From positions 62,001-126,000 of the forward strand of contig JODU01000007.1 in NCBI GenBank assembly GCA_000720845.1: a stretch of 64,000 bases of DNA, given 5' to 3'. Every line of letters starts with the position of its first letter. Position 1 is the stretch's first letter. The notes under the pieces were generated by a model that was not told where the DNA came from, made no database searches, and saw nothing but the letters and a program-made list of their open reading frames with translations. Origin of the DNA: Kitasatospora aureofaciens (GTDB lineage Bacteria; Actinomycetota; Actinomycetes; Streptomycetales; Streptomycetaceae). The translations under genes were made by a program, and so were the position numbers. This document shows positions 25,934 to 34,620 of the stretch, one piece after another.

Positions 25934-27574
25934 TCAGCCCTTCTTGGCGCCGAGGGACGCGGCCCACGGGTGGTAGAGGTACGCCATCGAGGCCGGCGGG
26001 CCGGTGAGCTTGTCGCTGAGGGCCAGGGCGGTGGGGGTCTGTGCCACGGGGATCCAGACGGCGGCGTCGGCGAACCGGCGCTGGATGTCGACGACCAGCT
26101 CGGCTCGCTCGGCGTCGTCGAGTGTCCGCTTGGCCTGTTCGACCTTCTTGTCGTAGGCGGCGCTGTGGAATCCGACCCAGTTGTTGGAGTCGCCGGAGAC
26201 GCCGTTGTCGTAGAAGCCGACGGGGTCGCTCTTGGAGATGTACCAGTCGGCGACCAGGACGTCGATGCCGGCGCGGGCGGACTTGTCACCGTAGAACTCG
26301 CCGTACTCGGCGGAGGGCACGGTCTTGATCCGGGCCTTGAGGCCGATCTGCTGGAGTGCGGCGCGTACGCCGTTGGCGATGACGAGGCGTCCCTGTGTGC
26401 TGTCGGTGCCGATGACGACCGGCCCGTCGGGCCGGTGCCCGGCGTTCTGGACGAGCTTCTTGGCCTGGGCGATGTCGGCGGAGGTGGGCGAGGCGGGGGC
26501 GCCGGTCAGGTCCTCCTGTGCCGCGGAGAAGACGGACTTCTCGTAGCCCCAGGCGCCGGAGCCGACGGGGGTGGCCCACGGCTGGGCCAGGCCGCCGTAG
26601 CCGGACTTGGCAATGCCGGCGCGGTCGAGGCTCAGGGAGAGGGCCTTGCGGACGTCGGGGTCGGCGAGTCCGCCGCGTTCGGTGGGGATGAGGTCGAGGG
26701 TCGCGGTGCTGGGCCCGAAGTGCAGGTCGATGCCCTTCTTGCCGTCGAGGGCGGCGGCCGTGCCGACGGAGTCGGTGTAGGCGCCGTCGGCCGCGCCGGT
26801 GCGAAGGGCGTTGACCATGGCACTGTCCTCGGCCCACCGGAAGACGACCTTCCGGGTCAGTGCCTTGTCGCCCCAGTAGGCGTCGTAGCGCTCCAGGGTG
26901 ACGGAGTCGCCCGACTTCCAGGAAGCGAGCCGGTAGGGACCGCTGCACGCGTCGGCCTGGCCCGGCGTGCCGAAGTCCGCTCCCTGCTCCTGTACTCGCT
27001 GCTGCTGGTAGACGAGTCCGGCGTCGCCGGCGAGCGCCTTGGTGAACAGGGCGTCGGGCTCCTTGAACCTGACGGTGATCTGGTGCGCGCCGGTCTTCTT
27101 CATCGACGTCACGTTCTCGAACTCGTCGGCCTCGGACATGTCCGGGTCCGCGTGGCGGCGCAGACTGAACAGCACGTCGTCGACGGTCATGGCGGTGCCG
27201 TCGTGGAAGGTGACGCCCTCGCGCACGGTCAGGACGAGGGTCTTGGCATCCGGCCGGGCGGCCTTGTCGACGAGCCACGGCCGTACGGTCATGTCGGGCT
27301 GCAACTGGTACAGGCGCTCGCACACGTTGGTGAGCACGGTGCGGCCCGCGCTGCCGCCCTGGGTGTCGAGGTCCAGGGAGTCGGGCTCGTCCTCCAGCAG
27401 CCAGTCGACGCTGTCCACCTCGCCGGTGGCCGCGGCGGTGGTCGGGGTGAGCTCCAACTGGGTCACGTCACGGGCCGTGCCCCCGGACCGGCCGGTGTCG
27501 GCGCCGCTGCAGGCGGTGGCGAGAGCCGTCACGCCCGCCAGCCCGAGGGCGGTGATCGAGGTCTTCAACTTCAT
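25934..27574 (-). CDS. peptide-type ABC transporter substrate-binding lipoprotein (family 5)
   Basis: The 546-aa product has an N-terminal lipoprotein signal (lipobox LATAC, Cys22) and the solute-binding family-5 core (DMTVRPWLVDKA, VREGVTFHDGTAMTVDDVLFS). It should be exported and lipid-anchored and deliver peptides, acylated peptides or similar compounds to the permeases. It is the second gene of the operon, after the C45 enzyme. The ligand cannot be named from sequence. Confidence 0.92.
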   Translation of the reverse strand: MKLKTSITALGLAGVTALATACSGADTGRSGGTARDVTQLELTPTTAAATGEVDSVDWLLEDEPDSLDLDTQGGSAGRTVLTNVCERLYQLQPDMTVRPWLVDKAARPDAKTLVLTVREGVTFHDGTAMTVDDVLFSLRRHADPDMSEADEFENVTSMKKTGAHQITVRFKEPDALFTKALAGDAGLVYQQQRVQEQGADFGTPGQADACSGPYRLASWKSGDSVTLERYDAYWGDKALTRKVVFRWAEDSAMVNALRTGAADGAYTDSVGTAAALDGKKGIDLHFGPSTATLDLIPTERGGLADPDVRKALSLSLDRAGIAKSGYGGLAQPWATPVGSGAWGYEKSVFSAAQEDLTGAPASPTSADIAQAKKLVQNAGHRPDGPVVIGTDSTQGRLVIANGVRAALQQIGLKARIKTVPSAEYGEFYGDKSARAGIDVLVADWYISKSDPVGFYDNGVSGDSNNWVGFHSAAYDKKVEQAKRTLDDAERAELVVDIQRRFADAAVWIPVAQTPTALALSDKLTGPPASMAYLYHPWAASLGAKKG

Positions 27575-27657
27575 ACGGTGGCTCCTGAGCGGGAAGGGTG
27601 GTGCGGAGACTGCTCGTTTCTGGGGGTGGGGGGATTGCCGGTGACCTTCGATCCGGT

Positions 27658-28797
27658 CTAATGGGGGGCGTGGGGGCCGTCGTAGAGGTTCCAGGGCAGG
27701 TGCTGGTAGTCGCGGTCGCAGGGGGTGCCGGCGGTGACGTGGTAGTCACCGGAGGTCAGGTCGACGCAGGAGGAGACGAGTGTCTGCCACTGCCGTACGG
27801 GCGACCTGCGCGGGTCGGGGTGGGTGCACAGGGACTCGGGGTAGCCGAGGTGGTCGGACATGGCGCACTGGATGGTCTTGCGGGACTCGTCGGGGCCCGT
27901 GGAGTCCCGCAGCCGCCGCAGCCCCTGCTCGGCGCGGGGTACGCGGACCAGGGAGTCGGCGGCCAGCGGCCGGTAGTCGGCGGCGAGGGCGGTGGGGATG
28001 CCGGCCTGGTAGTGGTTGCCGTGCACCAGCAGGCCGTCGGTGGGATACATCCAGCGGTGTCCGGCCGGGGTGGTCTCCATGTCGATGGCGAAGCCTTCCC
28101 GGCAGGTGAGCAGCGCGTTCCCGGCGATGTGGGCGCGGGTGCGGCTCAGCACGCGCAGGGCGTCACTGATGCTGGCCTGGTCCAGCACGCTGCGGCGGAT
28201 GACCGTCTGCGGGAGACCGACGGTGTCGTCGAAACGTCCGCCCAGACCGTTGGCGTTGAGCGCGATACCGGCCGAGTTGGCGCCCTGGCGGCCGATCTGA
28301 CCGGCCTCCACCTGCATGACGAGGGTCGGCTTCGGGGGCTGGACGACACGCAGCATCACGACGGTGCCGGCCACCGCGGCCCGCCAGTCCCAGTTCTGCC
28401 CGGCCCAGACATGGCCGTCGCCGCTCGCGGGTCCGTAGGCCGCGAAGGAGGTGCAGCCCTCGGCGGCCTCCTCGTCCTCGGACAGCCGGCTGAAGGTGGA
28501 GTCGTAGATGACCTCGCCCCGCGCGTTGAGCGCCAGTACGTCGAGCAGGCCCACGCCCGCTCCGTCGGCTATCCCCTGCATCTCCTCGACCAGTTCGGGT
28601 GCGTGCTCGCGCACCGGCTCCAGCCAGAGCCGGGCGCGGGCCGTGACCTGGTCCCAGGACAGTCCGGACGCCTCGCCGAAGGCTTCGGTGTAGTAACCGA
28701 TGGCCTCACCGATGCGGGAGCGCACCGCTTCGCCGTACTGCCGCCCGCGTTCCGCCGGTGTCCCGGAGATCTCTATGACCGGCAGGGCGTGGTGCAT
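27658..28797 (-). CDS. C45-family autoproteolytic acyltransferase/amidohydrolase (penicillin acyltransferase-like, Ntn hydrolase)
   Basis: The 379-aa product is a Ntn-hydrolase of the acyl-CoA:6-aminopenicillanate acyltransferase family. The presumed processing site is Gly114-Cys115 in AAEGCTSFAAYG, giving an N-terminal Cys nucleophile, and AGQNWDW and LNANGLGG are conserved. ATG 28797 has GAGGAG upstream. No signal peptide is evident, so it should act inside the cell on compounds brought in by the transporter coded downstream. Candidate substrates are N-acyl amino acids, acylated peptides or beta-lactam-like compounds. Confidence 0.85.
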   Translation of the reverse strand: MHHALPVIEISGTPAERGRQYGEAVRSRIGEAIGYYTEAFGEASGLSWDQVTARARLWLEPVREHAPELVEEMQGIADGAGVGLLDVLALNARGEVIYDSTFSRLSEDEEAAEGCTSFAAYGPASGDGHVWAGQNWDWRAAVAGTVVMLRVVQPPKPTLVMQVEAGQIGRQGANSAGIALNANGLGGRFDDTVGLPQTVIRRSVLDQASISDALRVLSRTRAHIAGNALLTCREGFAIDMETTPAGHRWMYPTDGLLVHGNHYQAGIPTALAADYRPLAADSLVRVPRAEQGLRRLRDSTGPDESRKTIQCAMSDHLGYPESLCTHPDPRRSPVRQWQTLVSSCVDLTSGDYHVTAGTPCDRDYQHLPWNLYDGPHAPH

Positions 28798-28837
28798 GAC
28801 AGGACTCCTCGGGAGGGACAACGGTGCTGTAATATTC

Positions 28838-28863
28838 GTTCCAAGAATGAACGTCATTGGAAC
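28838..28863. promoter_or_regulatory. RpiR-family operator palindrome
   Basis: GTTCCAA (28838-28844) and TTGGAAC (28857-28863) form a perfect 7-bp inverted repeat with a 12-nt spacer; an inner CGTTC/GAACG repeat overlaps it. It sits between the divergent C45 operon and the RpiR gene, near an AT-rich TAATAT (28830-28835). Confidence 0.68.
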
Positions 28864-28910
28864 AAGTTGCTCAGAGCGTAACCACGAAACCGAGTAAGTC
28901 AAGAGGCGTA

Positions 28911-29807
28911 ATGGATGTTCCAGAGGCTGGCAGTGTGGGTCCCGGCGGGCTGGCCCGTCTGCGGACCGCGATCCGAGATCTGTGGGAGGAGCTCTCCACG
29001 TCCGAACGCACCGTCGCCCAGTACCTCGCGAGTGCGCCCGCGGAGCAGATCATGTTCGCCAGCGCCCAGCAGCTGGGCACCGCCAGCGGCACCAGCAACG
29101 CCACCGTCGTCCGCGCCTTGCAGCACTTGGGGTACGCCGGGCTCCCGGCCCTCAAGCGGGAGCTGGCCGCGGACTTCACCGCTTCACAGGCGCCCGAGGT
29201 CCGGCTCAGGCAGCGCATCTCCCACGTGGGCCAGGACCTGGAGAGCATCTGGGGCGACGTGTTCGACGAGGCGCAGGAGCGCATCGAGCAGGCCAGGCAC
29301 CTGACCGGTACGAAGTCTTTCGAACGGGCCGTCGAGGCACTGGCCTCGGCCCGCGAGGTCCTCTGCTACGGCGTCGCCGCCTGCGAATTCGGGGCCCGCC
29401 ATCTCGCCCTGTCCCTCGGCCGGGTGGGGCGCCGCTCCCGGTTCAGCGGAGCCACCGGATTCGCCTTCGCCGACGATCTGCTGCCCCTGTCCCAGGGGGA
29501 CGCGGTGGTCGTCTTCCAGCCGGCCCGGCACCTGCACGAACTGACCGTGCTGGTGGAACGGGCGCGAGCGGTGGGGGCCACCACCGTCCTGATCACCGAT
29601 GAACTCGGGGAGACTTTCGGTGACCGCGTCGACGCCGTGCTCACCGCGCCGCACACACCCACCGGGAACACCAACGAGTCCCTGACGGGCCTCCTGGTCG
29701 CCGATGCCCTGCTGCTCGCCCTGACCACCCTGGACGAGACGCGCGCCGTCGAGCACTCACATCAACTGACCGCGCTGCGGGAGCGGTTGGTACCACCCCA
29801 TCGATGA
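28911..29807 (+). CDS. MurR/RpiR-family transcriptional regulator
   Basis: The 298-aa product has an N-terminal RpiR HTH (about 15-85: AQYLASAPAEQIMFASAQQLG and SNATVVRALQHLGY) and a C-terminal SIS domain (about 130-270: REVLCYGVAACEFGARHLAL, GDAVVVFQPARH). ATG 28911 is preferred over the TTG 28857, which lies inside the palindrome. RpiR proteins bind sugar phosphates or related metabolites; here the divergent C45/peptide-transporter operon is the probable target. Confidence 0.9.
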   Translation: MDVPEAGSVGPGGLARLRTAIRDLWEELSTSERTVAQYLASAPAEQIMFASAQQLGTASGTSNATVVRALQHLGYAGLPALKRELAADFTASQAPEVRLRQRISHVGQDLESIWGDVFDEAQERIEQARHLTGTKSFERAVEALASAREVLCYGVAACEFGARHLALSLGRVGRRSRFSGATGFAFADDLLPLSQGDAVVVFQPARHLHELTVLVERARAVGATTVLITDELGETFGDRVDAVLTAPHTPTGNTNESLTGLLVADALLLALTTLDETRAVEHSHQLTALRERLVPPHR

Positions 29808-29828
29808 CTCCGGGACGGGAACGACGAA

Positions 29829-29857
29829 GCCGACGGCCACCGCTGGTGGCCGCCGGC
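29829..29857 (+). terminator. hairpin downstream of the RpiR gene
   Basis: GCCGACGGCCACC-GCT-GGTGGCCGCCGGC is a 13-bp stem with one mismatch and a 3-nt loop, 21 nt after the RpiR stop, without a strong T-run (common in Streptomyces terminators). It may act on both converging transcripts. Confidence 0.6.
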
Positions 29858-29869
29858 TCTTCGACGCGG

Positions 29870-29887
29870 CGGGGCGTTGACGCCCCG
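29870..29887. terminator. second hairpin in the convergent gap (lysyl-oxidase side)
   Basis: CGGGGCG-TTGA-CGCCCCG is a perfect 7-bp stem with a 4-nt loop, 8 nt beyond the lysyl-oxidase-type gene end, between convergent genes. Confidence 0.5.
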
Positions 29888-29895
29888 AGGTCAGG

Positions 29896-31653
29896 TCAGT
29901 TCGCGTTCACCAGCTCATGGGCCGGCACGGTCACGGTCCGGGCGTCCGGCTTGCCACCGAGCACGATCTTCCGCAGCGCGCTGTTGTTGCCGAGGTCGGT
30001 CTCCTTGAGCCGCTTCTCGGGGTTGGCCAGTACCTGGATGTAGTACGTGCCGTTGGGAACGTCCGTGATGTCGAAGGACTGGCCCGGCAGGTCCTGGGAG
30101 TAGGTGTCGCCGGAGCCGACGTCGAGCACCTCGCGGACGGAGATGGAGTTCTCCTCCCCGCAGGCGGTGGACAGGTCGGTGTTGTGCGGGTGCCAGTTGG
30201 CGTTCTTCACCGTGTAGTCGATCGCGTCGGTGTTGGCCAGGCAGAAGGCCTCCTTGCCGCTGCGCACGGCCTCCTTCTTGTCCGCCTTCAGCAGCCGGTA
30301 GCTGGCGAAGTCGGTGAAGTGCCAGTGCACATGGCCCGGACGCGGGTCCCACTCCATGGTGCCGGTCGGGGCGTAACCGACCTGCTTGCCCTTGGCGTCG
30401 TAGAAGTACTGGTAGGCGTCCATCTTGGCCTTGCCGGGCGACCGGAAGCCGTCCACCACCAGTTGCGCCGGACCGGCGTTCCACACGTTGGCGCTGAACG
30501 CCAGGTAGTCCTTGCCGGGGATGTCCTTCTCCCCGTCGGTGACGACGATGCCGTAGGCCGGCAGCGAGCGCAGGTCGGGCTTGGGGACGTCCGGGACGGA
30601 GGGCTTGCCGGCGGGCCGCTTCGCCAGCGGCTGGAGCGCCGGGGCCTTGCGCGAGCCGTCGGTCTGGCCGCCCCTGTCGCCGACCGGCATGGAGCGCGCG
30701 GCCTGCTTCTTCTTCAGCGCCCACGGCAGGGCGGGCGGCGCCGCCTTGAGCGGACCGTGGCCCACGTTGTACGAGGGACTCGCCCCGCTCGTGACCGGCG
30801 CCGCGGCCTGGGCCGGTGTCGGGGCATGCCCCGGCCCGTGGCCCGCGTGCGCGGACGGGGCCTGGTGGGCGGCCTCGTGACCGGCGTGCTCCCCCGCCGT
30901 CGCGGACCGGGACGCGGCCGGCTGGGCGGCACCCTCGTCGTCCTCGTAACTCCGCTCCACCACGGTCACCTTGACGGTGGCGGGCTTGTCGGCGATGCCG
31001 AACAGGTCGCGGTACTTCTTGGCGACCCCGACCTTGGCGGTGTAGGTCCCGGCCGCCAGCGAGACGGGCTCGGTGTAGGAACCCGCGTAGGTGTTGGCCG
31101 CCCAGCCCTTCTCGACGCCCCAGACGGAACCGAGGGTGAACGGGTTCGTGGGGCAGCTCTCGGGATACTTGGAGGTGGCGGGCGCGTCGGGGCGTACCCG
31201 GCCGCTGGCGTTGTTCGGGCAGAAGTCCTCGGTCCGGCTGAGGACCTTCTTGCCCGCCTTGTCGGTGACCGTGATCTCCGCGAAGCCGGGCAGCCCGGAG
31301 AAGTCCTTCACCGTGCCCTTGGGCAACGTCTTGGCCTTGGCCTTGCCGCCCTCGTACACGGTCTGGGTGATCGTCACCGGGTCCTTGTAGGACTTCCGGG
31401 TCACCTTCAGCTCCAGCGGCCTGCCCTCGGCGGTGAGGTAGGTGCCGAGGTCGAGGTAGACGCCCGGGTCCTCCTTCCAGGAGGTGAGCGTGAGCGAGTT
31501 GGTCGCGGCGATGAGGCTCAGCTTGGGCCCTGTCGCCGCCTTCGCCGGCTCCGCCGTGGCGGCCACGAGTCCGGCGGTCACGGCCATGGCCGCGACGGCC
31601 GTGGTGCCCGCGAGCAGGGGGCGCCGCAGCCGGGTGGTGCGCGTTCTGGTCAT
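29896..31653 (-). CDS. secreted lysyl-oxidase-family protein
   Basis: The 585-aa product has an Arg-rich N-terminus and a hydrophobic signal segment (about 10-40, ending AEPAKAATG), so it is exported. The C-terminal third (about 360-580) is the lysyl oxidase domain: GHVHWHFTDFASYRLL supplies the copper-binding His cluster, and NANWHPHNTDLSTACGEEN and TYYIQVLANPE follow. Between the N-terminal beta-rich region and the oxidase lies a His/Ala/Gly linker (GEHAGHEAAHQAPSAHAGHG, about 258-277) that may bind metal. Bacterial members are copper-dependent amine oxidases thought to act on cell-surface or extracellular proteins. ATG 31653 has a GGACGAGGG Shine-Dalgarno region. Confidence 0.85.
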   Translation of the reverse strand: MTRTRTTRLRRPLLAGTTAVAAMAVTAGLVAATAEPAKAATGPKLSLIAATNSLTLTSWKEDPGVYLDLGTYLTAEGRPLELKVTRKSYKDPVTITQTVYEGGKAKAKTLPKGTVKDFSGLPGFAEITVTDKAGKKVLSRTEDFCPNNASGRVRPDAPATSKYPESCPTNPFTLGSVWGVEKGWAANTYAGSYTEPVSLAAGTYTAKVGVAKKYRDLFGIADKPATVKVTVVERSYEDDEGAAQPAASRSATAGEHAGHEAAHQAPSAHAGHGPGHAPTPAQAAAPVTSGASPSYNVGHGPLKAAPPALPWALKKKQAARSMPVGDRGGQTDGSRKAPALQPLAKRPAGKPSVPDVPKPDLRSLPAYGIVVTDGEKDIPGKDYLAFSANVWNAGPAQLVVDGFRSPGKAKMDAYQYFYDAKGKQVGYAPTGTMEWDPRPGHVHWHFTDFASYRLLKADKKEAVRSGKEAFCLANTDAIDYTVKNANWHPHNTDLSTACGEENSISVREVLDVGSGDTYSQDLPGQSFDITDVPNGTYYIQVLANPEKRLKETDLGNNSALRKIVLGGKPDARTVTVPAHELVNAN

Positions 31654-31955
31654 CGATCCCTCGTCCTTCAGGTGCTGGGGGGGTGCGGTGGGAAGGAAGC
31701 AGGCGGGCACGTGCTGTGCCCGCGCTGTGAGAGGGAGTGGTCGGATGCTCGGTTGTCCGGAAGGTCGGAAACCGAAGGAGGTTGGCCGGATCGCTGTGCT
31801 GTGGACGAGATCAGGCTGAAGTCAGGGATTCGGGCCACCTGGTGGCAGGCAGTGCGGTAAAGGGCCGCGTCCTTGTGCGAACGCGCCGGTGCTCCCGCCC
31901 GGTACGCGCTGGCGGGCGACCGCGCGCGTCCGACCAGCGTTCCCGACTTGACCGG
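31654..31955. other. gene-free interval upstream of the lysyl-oxidase gene
   Basis: This 302-bp stretch holds the leader of the lysyl-oxidase gene (left side) and the downstream flank of the RNA-ligase-like gene (right side). The only structure seen is a modest hairpin, CCCGCC (31894-31899) with GGCGGG (31911-31916), which may be a terminator for the leftward transcript. No open reading frame in it looks coding. Confidence 0.4.
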
Positions 31956-32465
31956 CTAGTGACTGAGCGGTAGTTCGGCGAGACCCTGCCATCCCGTGCG
32001 GGTGAGGCCGACCACGTGCAAGGTGCTGACCTCGGTGGTGATCGGCAACGCGGCGGCGGTACGGCGGGCGATGTCGGCGGCGGCCCGGTGTGCCGCGTCC
32101 AGGGCGACGGTGACGTGCACCGGTGGACGGGGACCGAACCGGCCGCCGTACGGGACCTGTGCCGGGAATGCCGTACGCACGGCGTCGGCCACCCGGCTCA
32201 GTTCGGGCACCGGGACACCGACGAACCCGCCGGTTCGTTCGACCGCCGCCAGCCTGATGCGGACCGGGCCGACCGGCAGGGCGACCCGCAGCCGGTGCAG
32301 CCGCGCCTCGTCGACCTCGTCGGCGGGCAGCCAGGGATAGAGCAGCGCGGCGTGTGCGGGCACGCCCGGTCGCACCGCCCGCCCGTCCTCCTCGGCGGCC
32401 AGCCGCAAAAGCGGCTCGGCGTCCGGCATCAGCGCCACCACCGCCGTCGTTCCCGTCCGGGCCAT
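31956..32465 (-). CDS. 2'-5' RNA ligase family (2H phosphoesterase-like) protein
   Basis: The 169-aa product is short and compact, as usual for the family. It carries two histidine motifs, HAALLYPWL (about 38-46) and HVTVALD (about 116-122). The second fits the H-x-T/S-x pattern; the first, H-x-A, lacks the usual Thr/Ser, which could lower activity. ATG 32465 is the first start. It follows a GNAT gene by 53 nt in the same direction. The substrate could be an RNA or a cyclic nucleotide phosphodiester. Confidence 0.65.
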   Translation of the reverse strand: MARTGTTAVVALMPDAEPLLRLAAEEDGRAVRPGVPAHAALLYPWLPADEVDEARLHRLRVALPVGPVRIRLAAVERTGGFVGVPVPELSRVADAVRTAFPAQVPYGGRFGPRPPVHVTVALDAAHRAAADIARRTAAALPITTEVSTLHVVGLTRTGWQGLAELPLSH

Positions 32466-32518
32466 CTTCTTCCTCTTTCCGCGCCTCGCCGCAGCCGGCC
32501 CACGGGCAAGATCAAGAT

Positions 32519-33013
32519 CTACGGCTGGAGGTCACACCGAAACCACGTGCCCGACTCGCCGCCGAGATCGGCCGGGGCAGCGGGGCCGACCGGGACGAAC
32601 CCGGCCTTGGCCAGGACTTTCCGGGACGCCGCGTTGTCGTGGGAGGTGGCCGCCAGCAGGGTGCGCAGGCCGTGCGTCGCCGACGCCGTCCGGCACAGCT
32701 CGCGGACGGCCGCGGTCGCCACGCCCCGGCCGGCGACCCGCTCCGCGACGCGGTAGCCGAGTCTGGCGGTACCGTCCTCCAAGTCGTACAGGTTGAACCT
32801 GCCGAGTACCGAGCCGTCCTCGGCGACGAGCACGTAGAAGGCGCAGACACCGTCCTCCTGCTCGGCCAGCGACGCGTTGAACCGGTCGGTGAACTGGTCG
32901 AAGAAGTCGTCGCCGCGGTCGGGGATCGAGGCAGCGAAGTAGCTGCGGTTCTCCAGCTCGAAGGCCAGGACCGCCGGTGCGTGGTCGGCATGCAGCCGCT
33001 TCAGCTCGGTCAT
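32519..33013 (-). CDS. GNAT-family N-acetyltransferase
   Basis: The 164-aa product has the GNAT core: YRVAERVAGRGVATAAVRELC (acetyl-CoA binding loop of R/Q-x-x-G-x-G/A type, about 88-108) and NAASRKVLAKAGF near the C-terminus (about 128-140), as in RimJ-type N-acetyltransferases. ATG 33013 overlaps the stop of the preceding DUF6228 gene (ATGA). The acceptor is unknown. Confidence 0.88.
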   Translation of the reverse strand: MTELKRLHADHAPAVLAFELENRSYFAASIPDRGDDFFDQFTDRFNASLAEQEDGVCAFYVLVAEDGSVLGRFNLYDLEDGTARLGYRVAERVAGRGVATAAVRELCRTASATHGLRTLLAATSHDNAASRKVLAKAGFVPVGPAAPADLGGESGTWFRCDLQP

Positions 33014-33537
33014 GGCGCGACCCTGCCCTGATCGTGCGCCGAGGCCGCCCGAGTGGCCTCGTCCGCTTCATGCCCCGGCGGTGACTGCTGTTCCCCGGCC
33101 AGGAAGTGCCGGACGTCAGCGGCCAAGGATGCCATCTGCTCGCCGGCCTCCAGCCACGTGGTCACCGATGCGCACCAGCCACCGGCGCCCTTCGGCCATG
33201 GACGAAGGGTCCACGTCAGCCCGACGTGCCCGCCGGGCCGGAAAGCGGCCGACACCGCCAAGTCCCGGTCGTTGGTCTGCCAGCTCCGCTCGCCGTCCCA
33301 TCCCCGGTGGTCTGCGGCGAGTCCTTCCAGGAACGGGGCGAGATCGCTGTCCCCGCTCCAGGCGACGACCTCGTCGAGACGGGAAGTCAGTCCCGGGGCC
33401 CGCAGTTCGACGGCGTAGTGCACGGAATCCGCGTCGAGGCCGAACCGGTCGCGGAAGGTCACGCCGACGGACGAGTTGTCCTGGCAGCGGACGGTGACAC
33501 CGGGCTCGTCGTCGGTGTCCTCGGGTGCGTAAAGCAT
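33010..33537 (-). CDS. DUF6228-family protein
   Basis: The 175-aa product resembles the DUF6228 family of small Streptomyces proteins: VGVTFRDRFGLD, YAVELRAPGLTS and the WDGERSWQTNDRDLAVSAAF region. No catalytic motif is visible; the family has no assigned function. It is the first of three closely spaced genes (DUF6228, GNAT, RNA-ligase-like). ATG 33537 is the first start. Confidence 0.7.
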   Translation of the reverse strand: MLYAPEDTDDEPGVTVRCQDNSSVGVTFRDRFGLDADSVHYAVELRAPGLTSRLDEVVAWSGDSDLAPFLEGLAADHRGWDGERSWQTNDRDLAVSAAFRPGGHVGLTWTLRPWPKGAGGWCASVTTWLEAGEQMASLAADVRHFLAGEQQSPPGHEADEATRAASAHDQGRVAP

Positions 33538-33640
33538 GGGAGAGACGCTAGTTCAGCACCACGCCTGCCGTCATCCGCATTCGTCGCCGGTCAGGGAGTC
33601 GAGCGGACCGGGTTACGCATCAGCGACGGACCATGACTGG

Positions 33641-34402
33641 CTACTCCTCGGGCTCCCAGGCGATCAGCCGCTCGAACACCTGCCGGTCGCCCTCGATCCT
33701 CAGGTCGCCCAGCGTGAGCCGGCCCCAGACGAAGAGGAGCAGTTGCTCGGCCGTGCCCGTGGCCGAAGCGGAGGCGGGCGCGGCGTCGTCCGTGAGGGGT
33801 GCGGGCCAGGCGCCCGTGCCGTCCAGCGCCAGGAGCCAGGAGCGCCCCTCGGTGGCGTGGTAGTGGATGGTGGCGGCCTCGTGCGGCCAGGCCGCCGGGG
33901 TGGAGTTGCAGGTGTCGAGGAACTCGGCCACGCCGTCGAGCGCGATGTCCGCCGGCATCGGCCGCACGGCGCCTGCGGCGAGCTGGGCGTCGTAGGTGTG
34001 CACCAGCACCTCGTGCACCCGGCGCCGGGCAACGCCCCGGGCATTCGCCGGCGACAGGCCGGCGCTCCACCACGCCCAGCACTCGCGCTCCGGGCCGGCC
34101 TCGCGCAGCGTGCTCAACAGCAGCTCGTTCGACTCGGCGTACCAGGCCAGCAGCGCCTCGAGCTCGTGCGGCGCCTGCGCGGCATCCTTGGCCGGCGGAG
34201 CCTCGGCCGGGCCCGCGGCGACGATCGCGGCCCACCAGCGCTGGCCCGTACCCAGGTGCCGCACCAGATCGGACAGCGTCCACTCGGGGCAGGAGGGTAC
34301 CGGCGTGTCAAGGCCGGGCGCCGCGGCAACCGCGCTCCGGAAGGCGGCCGACCGCTCGTCGATCAGGCGCAGCAGGGCGGGAAACTCAAGACTCTTCGTC
34401 AC
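33641..34402 (-). CDS. maleylpyruvate isomerase (MDMPI)-family mycothiol-dependent protein
   Basis: The 253-aa product has the MDMPI N-terminal four-helix domain with the signature VPSCPEWTLSDLVRHLG (about 35-51), where His and later RRRVHEVLVHTYDAQ (about 127-141) supply metal ligands. The MDMPI C-terminal domain follows (about 160-250). These enzymes catalyse mycothiol-dependent isomerase or transferase reactions. GTG 34402 is the start. It neighbours no clear partner gene. Confidence 0.85.
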   Translation of the reverse strand: MTKSLEFPALLRLIDERSAAFRSAVAAAPGLDTPVPSCPEWTLSDLVRHLGTGQRWWAAIVAAGPAEAPPAKDAAQAPHELEALLAWYAESNELLLSTLREAGPERECWAWWSAGLSPANARGVARRRVHEVLVHTYDAQLAAGAVRPMPADIALDGVAEFLDTCNSTPAAWPHEAATIHYHATEGRSWLLALDGTGAWPAPLTDDAAPASASATGTAEQLLLFVWGRLTLGDLRIEGDRQVFERLIAWEPEE

Positions 34403-34620
34403 AGCGCCTGCCTATCACCACATCCCAGCCGGTCGCACCCCTGTTTTCCAGGCCGTCAACTGCGGGGGCCGGAGCGCCTGCTGCGGGCACCCGGGCTCAG
34501 TTCTTGCTCAAGTACCCTCCCGGAGTGCGGGTTGCTCGACGATGATCAAAGATGACCGGGACGGGAACGACGGAGCGCTGATGGCTCAGCCACGGTGCTG
34601 AGCCGGGCAAAGGGGATGCG

